In this document: positions 1 through 8,239 of the stretch, piece by piece
How the letters are laid out: each line of letters opens with the position of its first letter
Position numbering within the stretch: position 1 is the stretch's first letter
Assembly (NCBI GenBank): GCA_018399335.1
Contig: JAGYNM010000011.1
Span: 1-34,858, forward strand
Reading direction: 5' to 3'
Length of the DNA stretch: 34,858 nt
Origin: Bacteroidales bacterium
GTDB taxonomy: Bacteria; Bacteroidota; Bacteroidia; Bacteroidales; F082
The notes under the pieces: model-generated
Databases searched by the model: none
Told to the model about the DNA's origin: nothing
The model's input: the letters and a program-made list of their open reading frames with translations, nothing else
Program-made: the position numbers and the translations under genes

Positions 1-635
1 TCGATGCCGACCTGATTTTATTTATGGTTGACATCAGCGATCCGGTTCAGCATCACACTACTACAATCGAGAAGTTGGAGCACAGCAAGGTTCCTGTTTT
101 TGTGCTCATCAACAAAATTGATCTTTCTGATCAACCAAAGGTTGAGCAAGCTGTTGCCTTCTGGCACGAGGCTTTGCCGGCTGCAACGGTATTTCCATTG
201 GCAGCTTTGCCAGGGCATAATGTGGCTTATCTTTTCGAGCAGATTCTTGAGAAACTTCCTGAATCACCGCCTTATTTTCCAAAAGATGAGCTGACGGATA
301 AATCCATGCGTTTTTTTATTGCCGAAATCATTCGCGAAAAAATCTTATTGAATTATAAGCAAGAAATTCCCTACTCGGTTGAAGTAGCGGTGGATGCTTA
401 CGAAGAAACTGAAAAGCTGATCAGGATACAGGCCATCATTTTTGCTGCACGCGACTCGCAAAAAGCGATTTTGATAGGCAAGCAAGGCAGCGCGATTAAG
501 AGAATGGGAACACAGGCAAGGGCAGATATTGAGGAATTTGTAGGCAAAAAGGTGTTTCTGGAATTGAGTGTGAAAGTAAATAAAAACTGGCGCGACGACG
601 AGCAAATGCTTCGCCGCTTTGGCTATGAGGCCTGA
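1..635 (+). CDS. era: GTPase Era, 5'-truncated by window edge (C-terminal part of G domain plus KH domain)
   Basis: Reads in frame from the window start ([14 protein letters not shown]...). Contains NKIDL (G4), SALxG-like region, and KH-domain stretch [67 protein letters not shown] typical of Era C-termini. Confidence 0.95.
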   Translation, partial: DADLILFMVDISDPVQHHTTTIEKLEHSKVPVFVLINKIDLSDQPKVEQAVAFWHEALPAATVFPLAALPGHNVAYLFEQILEKLPESPPYFPKDELTDKSMRFFIAEIIREKILLNYKQEIPYSVEVAVDAYEETEKLIRIQAIIFAARDSQKAILIGKQGSAIKRMGTQARADIEEFVGKKVFLELSVKVNKNWRDDEQMLRRFGYEA

Positions 636-652
636 TAATTAATAATACTGAT

Positions 653-1960
653 ATGACAAATATTGCGGCAATTGTGGGCAGACCCAATGTAGGAAAGTCC
701 ACTTTTTTTAACAGATTAGTGCAGGCGCGACAGGCAATAGTGGAGGAAACCAGCGGCGTAACTCGCGATCGCCATTATGGTCGCAGCGACTGGAACGGCA
801 AAACATTTTCGCTGATCGATACGGGTGGTTATGTGGTTGGATCTGATGATATTTTTGAAGAGGAAATCCGCAAGCAGGTAGCCCTTGCTATCGACGAGGC
901 CGATGTAATCTTTTTTGTTGTGGATGCCCGCGAAGGCGTTCATATGTTGGATAAAGAGGTGGCGAATATGCTGCGCCAATCCAAGAAAAAGGTGCTGCTG
1001 GTTGCCAACAAAGTGGATAATCCTGATCGCATTGCCGATGCACAAGAGTTTTATTCCTTCGGTTTGGGCGAGCCTTTCCCCATATCTGCTATTAATGGCA
1101 GTGGAACCGGTGAGCTGCTGGATGAAATGGTGAAACTTTTGCCTGAGGAAATGACCACCATCGAAAGTGATCTGCCTAAGTTTGCTGTGGTGGGACGTCC
1201 TAATGTGGGGAAATCCTCCATTATCAATGCTTTTCTGGGAATTGAGCGCAACATTGTTACATCCATCGCCGGTACAACACGCGATAGCATCCATACCGAA
1301 TACAATGCTTTTGGGATGAATTTTATCCTGGTGGATACTGCCGGCTTGCGTAAAAAAGGGAAGGTTTACGAAAACATTGAGTTTTACTCGGTTTTGCGTG
1401 CTATCCGTTCGATTGAGGAAAGTGATGTGGTGATTCTTTTGATTGATGCACAATCGGGTATTGAAGCTCAGGATCTTAATATTCTCAAGCTGGCCGAAAA
1501 AAACCGTAAAGGCGTTGTGATTGTGGCCAATAAATGGGATTTGATCGAAAAGGAAAACAACACCCACCTGGAATACGAAAAAGCTATCAAAGAGCGGACA
1601 GCACCTTTTACTGATCTTTCGATTGTTTTTACTTCCGTAATCAACAAACAAAGGATTTTTAAGGTGTTGGAAGCAGCGCATGAGGTTTACGAGAACCGTA
1701 GTCGCCGTATTGCTACTTCGAAGCTTAACGAATTGTTGTTGCCTATTATTCAAGCTTCTCCACCACCAGCCACTACACGCGGCAAATATGTGAAAATTAA
1801 ATACATCACACAATTGAAGACGCAAACACCACAATTTGTGTTTTTCTGTAATTTCCCGAAGGATGTAAAAGAGTCGTACAGGCGCTTCCTTGAAAACAAG
1901 TTACGCGAACAGTTCAACTTTAAAGGAGTACCTATTCAATTGTATTTCAGGCAAAAATGA
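653..1960 (+). CDS. der: Ribosome biogenesis GTPase Der (EngA), two tandem G domains
   Basis: Two P-loops ([14 protein letters not shown] and [16 protein letters not shown]), two DTGG/DTAG motifs, NKVD and NKWD, C-terminal KH-like domain; immediately after era. Confidence 0.97.
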   Translation: MTNIAAIVGRPNVGKSTFFNRLVQARQAIVEETSGVTRDRHYGRSDWNGKTFSLIDTGGYVVGSDDIFEEEIRKQVALAIDEADVIFFVVDAREGVHMLDKEVANMLRQSKKKVLLVANKVDNPDRIADAQEFYSFGLGEPFPISAINGSGTGELLDEMVKLLPEEMTTIESDLPKFAVVGRPNVGKSSIINAFLGIERNIVTSIAGTTRDSIHTEYNAFGMNFILVDTAGLRKKGKVYENIEFYSVLRAIRSIEESDVVILLIDAQSGIEAQDLNILKLAEKNRKGVVIVANKWDLIEKENNTHLEYEKAIKERTAPFTDLSIVFTSVINKQRIFKVLEAAHEVYENRSRRIATSKLNELLLPIIQASPPPATTRGKYVKIKYITQLKTQTPQFVFFCNFPKDVKESYRRFLENKLREQFNFKGVPIQLYFRQK

Positions 1961-2337
1961 GCGATTCGGTTAGGATAGACAAATGGATGTGGGCCGTGAG
2001 GCTTTTTAAAACCCGTACCATTGCTGCCGATGCCTGCAAAGGCGGAAAGGTAAAAATGGACGGACAGGCCGTAAAGGCTTCCCGCGAGGTGAAAGCTGGC
2101 GATCTGATCGAAGTGCAGATCGGGCAATTGCACCGAAAAGTGGAAGTGAAAGAACCGGCTAAAAACAGGGTTGCAGCCAAACTGGTCGAAAACCTGCTTA
2201 TTGATCATACGCCAGTGGAAGAATATGAACGTTATGAACTGGTAAAAGCCGCCAAAACGGAGTATCGGGGACGAGGATTGGGGCGCCCAACAAAAAAAGA
2301 GAGAAGATTAATAGACAAACTCAAAACAGACGAATAA
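1957..2337 (+). CDS. hslR: S4-domain RNA-binding protein, Hsp15-like
   Basis: [49 protein letters not shown] is a classic S4 domain; basic C-terminus; 4-bp ATGA overlap with der. Confidence 0.85.
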   Translation: MSDSVRIDKWMWAVRLFKTRTIAADACKGGKVKMDGQAVKASREVKAGDLIEVQIGQLHRKVEVKEPAKNRVAAKLVENLLIDHTPVEEYERYELVKAAKTEYRGRGLGRPTKKERRLIDKLKTDE

Positions 2338-3368
2338 TGCGTTTTATTAGAAATTATTTTTTACTGCTGCTTGGCTTTACGTTTTTTTTGACGAGCTGCA
2401 ATCTGTCAAAACAATCCGTAAAAAAGCCAAATGATGCCTGGATGGCAGCCTTTTATAATGTGGAGAATCTCTTTGATACTATCAATGATCCAACCATTAA
2501 TGATGAGGAATTTCTCCCGGGATCAAAATTGGATTGGAATACGGAAAAGTATCAAAAATCCCTTGCCCAAAAAGCTCGGGTTATAGCTGCTCTTGATAGT
2601 TTGGATTTTCCGCATTTTGTTGGGTTAGCCGAAATTGAAAATAGAGCTGTGCTTGAGGATTTGGTTAAAACATCAGCACTTGCCAAGGCAGACTACAGCA
2701 TTATTCATATCAGTGATAATGACCACCGTGGAATTGAAGTTGCTGCAATTTATCGTAGCGATTATTTCAAGGTATTAGCCACTGAAGCGCTTGAACCGGA
2801 TAAGGAAAAGCCAGAAAGCATGCGGCATGTATTGTATGTGAAAGGTTTGATTTCAGGAGGAGATACCTTGCATATTTTTGTAAATCACTGGACCTCACGC
2901 TATGGCGGAAAAGACGAAACAGCTCCCAGAAGAGCTCTTTATGGCGATTTTCTGAGACATTTGTCGGATTCCCTGCTGACCCTCGATCCTATGGCACATA
3001 TTGTGATTATGGGCGATTTGAATGATAATCCCACCGATATCAGCATTACATCACATTTACAAGCTGTTGGTCCGAAGGATTTGGATGCAACAAACAGCTT
3101 GTTCAACCTTAGCCTTCCACTTTTTGAAGCAGGCGAGGGTACTCTTTACTACCGCAGCTGGGACTTTTTTGATCAGGTTGTTGTTTCACGCGCATTGCTA
3201 AATCCTGAAAAGCCATCTGTAAGAGACTTTGAAGTAGTGAAGCATCCCTGGATGTTGTATCAGCCCAAGGAAGGTGATGCTCGGCCTAACAGAATGTCAT
3301 CAGGTGGGCGTTATTTTGGTGGTTTTAGCGACCACTTGCCTGTGGTTTTATACCTGAATGTGGATTAA
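2337..3368 (+). CDS. Secreted lipoprotein, endonuclease/exonuclease/phosphatase (EEP) family
   Basis: Lipobox-like N-terminus FLTSCNLS; EEP motifs FYNVENLFDT, GLAEIENRAVLEDL, VNHWTSRYGG, MGDLNDNP, FSDHLPVVL. Starts in a TAATG overlap with the upstream stop. Confidence 0.88.
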   Translation: MRFIRNYFLLLLGFTFFLTSCNLSKQSVKKPNDAWMAAFYNVENLFDTINDPTINDEEFLPGSKLDWNTEKYQKSLAQKARVIAALDSLDFPHFVGLAEIENRAVLEDLVKTSALAKADYSIIHISDNDHRGIEVAAIYRSDYFKVLATEALEPDKEKPESMRHVLYVKGLISGGDTLHIFVNHWTSRYGGKDETAPRRALYGDFLRHLSDSLLTLDPMAHIVIMGDLNDNPTDISITSHLQAVGPKDLDATNSLFNLSLPLFEAGEGTLYYRSWDFFDQVVVSRALLNPEKPSVRDFEVVKHPWMLYQPKEGDARPNRMSSGGRYFGGFSDHLPVVLYLNVD

Positions 3369-3841
3369 GGTAGCGTTTGTTCGCTGATAAGTTCACCGTT
3401 TTCGTCCCACGAACGCCACACACCTGTGCGTTTTCCTTCTGCATAGGCTCCTTCGATATGTTTTTGTCCGTTGGGATGGTACACAATTCCCGGGCCTTCG
3501 CGCTTTCCGTTTTCAAAACTGCCTTCACTCCATAAAGTACCGTCTTCGAACCAGGATTTCCAGGTGCCAGCTCGTTTGTTGTTCAGGTAGTCGCCTTGCA
3601 TGCTTAAAGCACCTTCGGGATAATATTGTTTTTCACGCACCAAAATTTTTTGCCCGCTATTGTCTTCGCGAAAAAAACGGACAATCTTTGGTTTGCCATT
3701 ATCCCAGATATCAATGATTTCTGAAGTCAGGTCTTCTTCCTGCTCTGCTTTTTGTTGACAGGCGGGTAAAAAACTTACCATAAGAAAAAGGATGGCCAGG
3801 CTAGCGATCAAATAAAAGCCTTTGTCCGCGGACTTCTTCAT
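3365..3841 (-). CDS. Lipoprotein with MORN/YwqK-type repeats
   Basis: Repeated G-x-W-x-x-W-x-E-x-G-x-L motifs (KRAGTWKSWFEDGTLWSEGSFENGKREGPGIVYHPNGQKHIEGAYAEGKRTGVWRSWDENGEL). Start chosen at internal Met (MKKSADKGFYLIASLAILFLMVSFLPACQQ), which gives a lipoprotein signal peptide; the ORF track starts at 3874. Confidence 0.82.
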   Translation of the reverse strand: MKKSADKGFYLIASLAILFLMVSFLPACQQKAEQEEDLTSEIIDIWDNGKPKIVRFFREDNSGQKILVREKQYYPEGALSMQGDYLNNKRAGTWKSWFEDGTLWSEGSFENGKREGPGIVYHPNGQKHIEGAYAEGKRTGVWRSWDENGELISEQTLP

Positions 3842-5144
3842 GGAATTTTCCGTTCTCATATGCCAATTTTCCATTTACAAAGGTGTATTTAACCTGATGA
3901 TTTAGGCTGGCACCTTCAAGGGGCGACCAGCCGCATTTGTAGAATATATTTTCTGATGAAACTGTTTGTGATTGATTTGGATCAACAAGCACTAAATCAG
4001 CGTAATATCCTTCGCGGATAAAACCGCGTTTTTGAATTTTAAATAATTTTGCAGGATTGTGACACAGTTTTTCGATAGCCATTTCGGTTGTGAGATAACC
4101 ATTTTGAGCCAGATCGAGCATGGCAGGAAGCAAATGCTGAACCATAGGCCCGCCGGAAGGTGCTTCAAAATAAGGTCGTGATTTTTCTTCAAAAGTATGC
4201 GGCGCATGATCAGTAGCCACCACATCGATTTTTCCGCTTCGCAGTGCTTCCCATAAAGCTTGCCGGTCTTCTTCAGTTTTCACGGCAGGATTCCATTTGA
4301 TAAAATTTCCTTTTTGATCGTAATCTTTATCGCTAAACCAAAGGTGATGCAGGCAAACTTCAGCAGTGATCTGTTTTTCTTCAAGCGGAATTTTATTGGT
4401 AAAAAGTGCAGTTTCTATAGCTGTACTCAGGTGTAGAATATGTAGTCGGGTGTTATACTTTTTTGCTAAGGCAACGGCTTTTGATGAAGACAAATAGCAG
4501 GCCTCGGCATTTCTGATTTGTGGATGAACCTTCGCTGGTGCACCGTCAGGATATTTATCCCGAAAGGCGGCCAGATTTTGCCTGATGGTAGTTTCATCTT
4601 CGCAATGCACTGCAACCAGGGTAGGGGCGTTGGCAAAAATTTTAGAAAGACTATTCTCATCATCCACGAGCATATTGCCTGTGCTGGAACCCATAAAAAC
4701 CTTGATGCCACAAACTTTTTTGGGATCTGTTTTTACAATTTCGGCCACATTATCGTTTGAAGCTCCCATGTAAAACGAATAGTTGGCCATTGATTTTTGT
4801 GCTGCCAACTGGTATTTTTCTTCAAGCAATTCCTGTGTAAGCACATTGGGAATGGTATTGGGCATTTCCATAAAGCTGGTAATTCCGCCAGCAATGGCAG
4901 CGCGGCTTTCGCTTTGGATATCAGCTTTATAAGTCAGCCCTGGTTCCCTAAAATGAACCTGATCATCAATCACCCCCGGAACAAGCAGGAGTCCTTTGGC
5001 GTCAATAATACGGAAGTTATTTTCCATGTCGATTGAGCCCGGCTCAGCTATTTTTTCAATATACGCATCACGGATAAGCAGATCGGCAACAAACCGTTTG
5101 TTTTCGTTGATCAGTGTAGCATTACGGATTAATGTTGCAGGCAT
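3801..5144 (-). CDS. pyrC: Dihydroorotase
   Basis: PGVIDDQVHFREPGLTYKADIQSESRAAIAGGITSFMEMPNT, VATDHAPHTFEEK; amidohydrolase type-I dihydroorotase motifs. Confidence 0.94.
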   Translation of the reverse strand: MPATLIRNATLINENKRFVADLLIRDAYIEKIAEPGSIDMENNFRIIDAKGLLLVPGVIDDQVHFREPGLTYKADIQSESRAAIAGGITSFMEMPNTIPNVLTQELLEEKYQLAAQKSMANYSFYMGASNDNVAEIVKTDPKKVCGIKVFMGSSTGNMLVDDENSLSKIFANAPTLVAVHCEDETTIRQNLAAFRDKYPDGAPAKVHPQIRNAEACYLSSSKAVALAKKYNTRLHILHLSTAIETALFTNKIPLEEKQITAEVCLHHLWFSDKDYDQKGNFIKWNPAVKTEEDRQALWEALRSGKIDVVATDHAPHTFEEKSRPYFEAPSGGPMVQHLLPAMLDLAQNGYLTTEMAIEKLCHNPAKLFKIQKRGFIREGYYADLVLVDPNQSQTVSSENIFYKCGWSPLEGASLNHQVKYTFVNGKLAYENGKFHEEVRGQRLLFDR

Positions 5145-5148
5145 ATTT

Positions 5149-5889
5149 TTAGGCTTTTCTTGCTTTTATTTTTCCGCTTATTCCTCTTAATCTGAGATTA
5201 ATTACTCCGAAAATGGCTTCTTTAAATATACGCTTATTCATTTTGGAGGTGCCTTCGGTGCGATCGGTGAAGATTATTGGCACTTCTTTCAGATTGAACC
5301 CGAGTTTGCAGGCTGTATATTTCATCTCGATCTGAAATGCATAGCCTACAAATTTTATTCTGTTTAGATCAATGGTTTCCAGTACTTTTCGGGTGTAACA
5401 AACAAAACCTGCAGTAGTGTCGCGCACCTTAAGACGAGTAATAAATCTAACGTAAGCTGAAGCATAATACGACATCAACACACGACCCATCGGCCAGTTT
5501 ACAACATTAACGCCAGTAATATAACGTGAACCTACAGACAAATCAGCTCCTTCAACCGCACAGGCATGATAGAGTCTTTCCAAATCCGCAGGATTGTGAG
5601 AGAAATCAGCGTCCATTTCAAAAATATAGCCGTAATTGCGGGCCAGTGCCCATTGGAAACCATGGATATACGCGGTGCCCAAACCTAATTTTCCTTTTCG
5701 CTCCTCGATAAATAATCTTCCCTGAAACTCTGGTATTAAGCTCTTTACGATTTGTGCTGTGCCATCGGGGCTATTGTCTTCAACAATTAAAACGTCAAAA
5801 TCTTTTTCGAGGCTAAAAACTGTTCGAATGATTTTTTCGATGTTTTCTTTTTCGTTGTATGTGGGTATGATAACCAGGCTGTCCGACAT
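5149..5889 (-). CDS. GT2 glycosyltransferase, polyprenol monophosphomannose synthase (DPM1)-like
   Basis: VIIPTYNEKENIEKII, VEDNSPDGTAQIV, GLGTAYIHGFQWAL, EMDADFSHNP; no extended C-terminal TM region. Confidence 0.9.
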   Translation of the reverse strand: MSDSLVIIPTYNEKENIEKIIRTVFSLEKDFDVLIVEDNSPDGTAQIVKSLIPEFQGRLFIEERKGKLGLGTAYIHGFQWALARNYGYIFEMDADFSHNPADLERLYHACAVEGADLSVGSRYITGVNVVNWPMGRVLMSYYASAYVRFITRLKVRDTTAGFVCYTRKVLETIDLNRIKFVGYAFQIEMKYTACKLGFNLKEVPIIFTDRTEGTSKMNKRIFKEAIFGVINLRLRGISGKIKARKA

Positions 5890-5989
5890 TTATGCAGGCG
5901 TATTAATTATTGAAGTGCAAATTTAGCTACAAACTTAAGATTTGTTCTGAAAAGTTTACGTTTTTCGGATAATTTATCACTATAAAATA

Positions 5990-6021
5990 CGAATAGCCCT
6001 CAGCAAACTGAAGGCTATTCG
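5990..6021 (-). terminator. Hairpin terminator candidate downstream of the endonuclease I gene
   Basis: Inverted repeat CGAATAGCCCTCAG / CTGAAGGCTATTCG (14 bp with one G:T-type mismatch), 4-nt loop, 22 nt past the minus-strand stop at 6044; AT-rich, weak U tract. Confidence 0.6.
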
Positions 6022-6043
6022 TTTATAATTCAGGGATATAAAT

Positions 6044-8221
6044 CTAATAAATAATCAGCTTGTGATTTATCCTGCCACTTTCATTTGATAGTGTCAATTG
6101 ATAAAAACCGTTGTTGAGTGGTTTTGTATCTATCGTAAAACTGTTTGACCCAAATGTGAGGCTAACTTCATTTTGATAAACTAATCGGCCTCCGATGTCA
6201 TACAAAGCGATATTAATAGTTTCATTTTTCTCGGCTACCAAAGTAATCGTTGTAAAATCATCTGCCGGATTTGGATAAATGGTCGAACTGCTAACAAAGC
6301 TGATTTCACCAATTCCTACCCAGTTGAAAGTAGTTTCGAAAGGCTCCATTTCATTATCAGTAAGGTCTTTAACGCCTTGAATGTTAATAGTATAATCAGT
6401 TCCAGAAGTCATTCCGCTTACCTCCAGATTTACCTGTTTTTTATTAAAAGCATGCTGGTTTGCAGCAATTACGCTAATACCATTATCCAGGCTGTAATTG
6501 GTGATGTTTTCAGCGGATTCTTCTGTTACATCCTCGCTGAAATCAATACGGATATTATTGAAAGTAAGTGGTGTTACTTCCATAACCTGTGGCAGTACGA
6601 TGTCACTTCCAGAAGCGACATCAGTTTCGAAGCGTAATTCTATTTTCCACTCGTCGAAGTCAAAGTTCATGGGGCCGGTAATATCATAGGCAGCGTTAAG
6701 CTCAGGTTCGTATTCAAAAATACTGGTATTGTGAACTTTAAGTACGCCAGAGCCATCATCTACCCACCACATGAAGAAATTTGATTGGTAATTTTCCATC
6801 ACGCAGGTGGCGTTCATTACTTTTACCAAAATGCTTTCGTGGCCTTCTTCCACCTCGCCTGTGCGTACAATAACTGGTTCGGGTAATGGCTTGTTATCAG
6901 CAATAAAATAGTAGTCGCTAACTTCAGCAATCTCTGTTTTACCATAATATTCCTTCACTTTACCGGTAACGATAACGCTATCGCCAATAGAAGGATTTCT
7001 TCCACTCTCATAAATAAACATACCATTCCAAAGTCCTGTTCCATCCTGGATAAAGTAGAAGGACCCAAAAGATCCTGTTACAATGCCAGAGGTGCTAACA
7101 ATCTGATCTGTATATGGAGAGTTTTCAGTTTGTCCCTGGATGTCGTAAATGCTAACCAATTGTCCGGTAAAAACCTTCGGGATATAATAATTATACACCA
7201 CTGTGCTGTTTTCGTTAGTGCCGTCAGTGGCAATGATTTTGTAGTAAACAGTTTGATCTTCAGCTTGTCCGGGAATGCTAGCAGTATATTGATTTCCATT
7301 AGCGGTCATCACAATTTCATTGCTGAGATTTTCGTACGAAAGACCCCACATGATTTTGGCACTGCTTATGTCAGCTGCTGAGCTACTTATTGAAGCAGCA
7401 ATCGTAACTTCCTGATTGGCAACAGCTGTTTCGGGCATGATTTGCACGTTTGCGATGCTGATAGGGCTGGCCGCAACATTTCGCCAAATGAGATTTGCAA
7501 ATTCAGGATTGTCAATAAACGGATTCCTGTTTTGTTGGAAAGAGTATATCACATTGTTTCTGTTGCGTTCAAAGTCATCTGGCGGATCTTGCATATTCCA
7601 TTCCAACAGCGTGGAAAGCCTTCCGTGTGTAGGATTTGGATAGGTATTGATCTCATCTACAACTTCCAGATCCATCTCACCATTTTCGCCTTCGTAGCGT
7701 GTGGCCATATAGAAAATTATTCGGGCGATATCGCCTTTGGCGCCATCACGAGGTTCCCAGGTGTCGTCAGTAAAATAACAATCTGTAGCTTCAGGATGTT
7801 GTGTGCCACCATTGTCAAAGTCTTTGTTACTTCTGGAAACATTAACCGAAGCATCAGCTGGTTTCAGGTTGTGCACATCACTATCCATGGGTAAAATATC
7901 TTCAAAAGTGCCATGAGATTTAGCCCAAACGTGTTCGCGGTTTAAAAAATCTCCGCCGGTTCCATAATTGTCATTTGGTCTAGAGAAACCACCATAAACA
8001 GTAATTACATTATTGGGGTTATCGGGATCCTGATCAGAAAGCTTGAAGATTTCTTTGGAGAAAAAATACGAATAAACAGTATGTCCGCTGATGATATCAT
8101 TCAGCTGGGCTTTAAGCTCTTCGCCATCTTTGCCTTCAACGCCATTATAATAGCCTGTTTGCTGGGCCTGAAGGGTGCCAAGCAGTAGCACAAAACTGAG
8201 GAGAAAAATAATTTTTTTCAT
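6044..8221 (-). CDS. T9SS-secreted multidomain endonuclease I family protein (EndA/NucM-like domain, OB-fold-like region, Ig-like domain, T9SS sorting domain)
   Basis: Signal peptide MKKIIFLLSFVLLLGTLQA; endonuclease I motifs FLNREHVWAKSHGTFED, DVHNLKPADASVNVSRSNKDFDNGG; OB-like VSTSGIVTGSFGSFYFIQDGTGLWNGMFIY...GDSVIVTGKVKEYYGKTEIA; C-terminal IYPNPADDFTTITL...GFYQLTLSNESGRINHKLIIY. Confidence 0.9.
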   Translation of the reverse strand: MKKIIFLLSFVLLLGTLQAQQTGYYNGVEGKDGEELKAQLNDIISGHTVYSYFFSKEIFKLSDQDPDNPNNVITVYGGFSRPNDNYGTGGDFLNREHVWAKSHGTFEDILPMDSDVHNLKPADASVNVSRSNKDFDNGGTQHPEATDCYFTDDTWEPRDGAKGDIARIIFYMATRYEGENGEMDLEVVDEINTYPNPTHGRLSTLLEWNMQDPPDDFERNRNNVIYSFQQNRNPFIDNPEFANLIWRNVAASPISIANVQIMPETAVANQEVTIAASISSSAADISSAKIMWGLSYENLSNEIVMTANGNQYTASIPGQAEDQTVYYKIIATDGTNENSTVVYNYYIPKVFTGQLVSIYDIQGQTENSPYTDQIVSTSGIVTGSFGSFYFIQDGTGLWNGMFIYESGRNPSIGDSVIVTGKVKEYYGKTEIAEVSDYYFIADNKPLPEPVIVRTGEVEEGHESILVKVMNATCVMENYQSNFFMWWVDDGSGVLKVHNTSIFEYEPELNAAYDITGPMNFDFDEWKIELRFETDVASGSDIVLPQVMEVTPLTFNNIRIDFSEDVTEESAENITNYSLDNGISVIAANQHAFNKKQVNLEVSGMTSGTDYTINIQGVKDLTDNEMEPFETTFNWVGIGEISFVSSSTIYPNPADDFTTITLVAEKNETINIALYDIGGRLVYQNEVSLTFGSNSFTIDTKPLNNGFYQLTLSNESGRINHKLIIY

Positions 8222-8239
8222 TGTGAAATATTAGAGGAA

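Noticed and set aside
716-1834. 372-aa minus-strand ORF fully antisense to der
   Set aside because: Composition and position are those of a shadow ORF opposite a highly conserved gene; no recognisable domain or start context.
7442-7894. 150-aa plus-strand ORF opposite the endonuclease gene
   Set aside because: Antisense to a well-supported CDS with no signal or domain.
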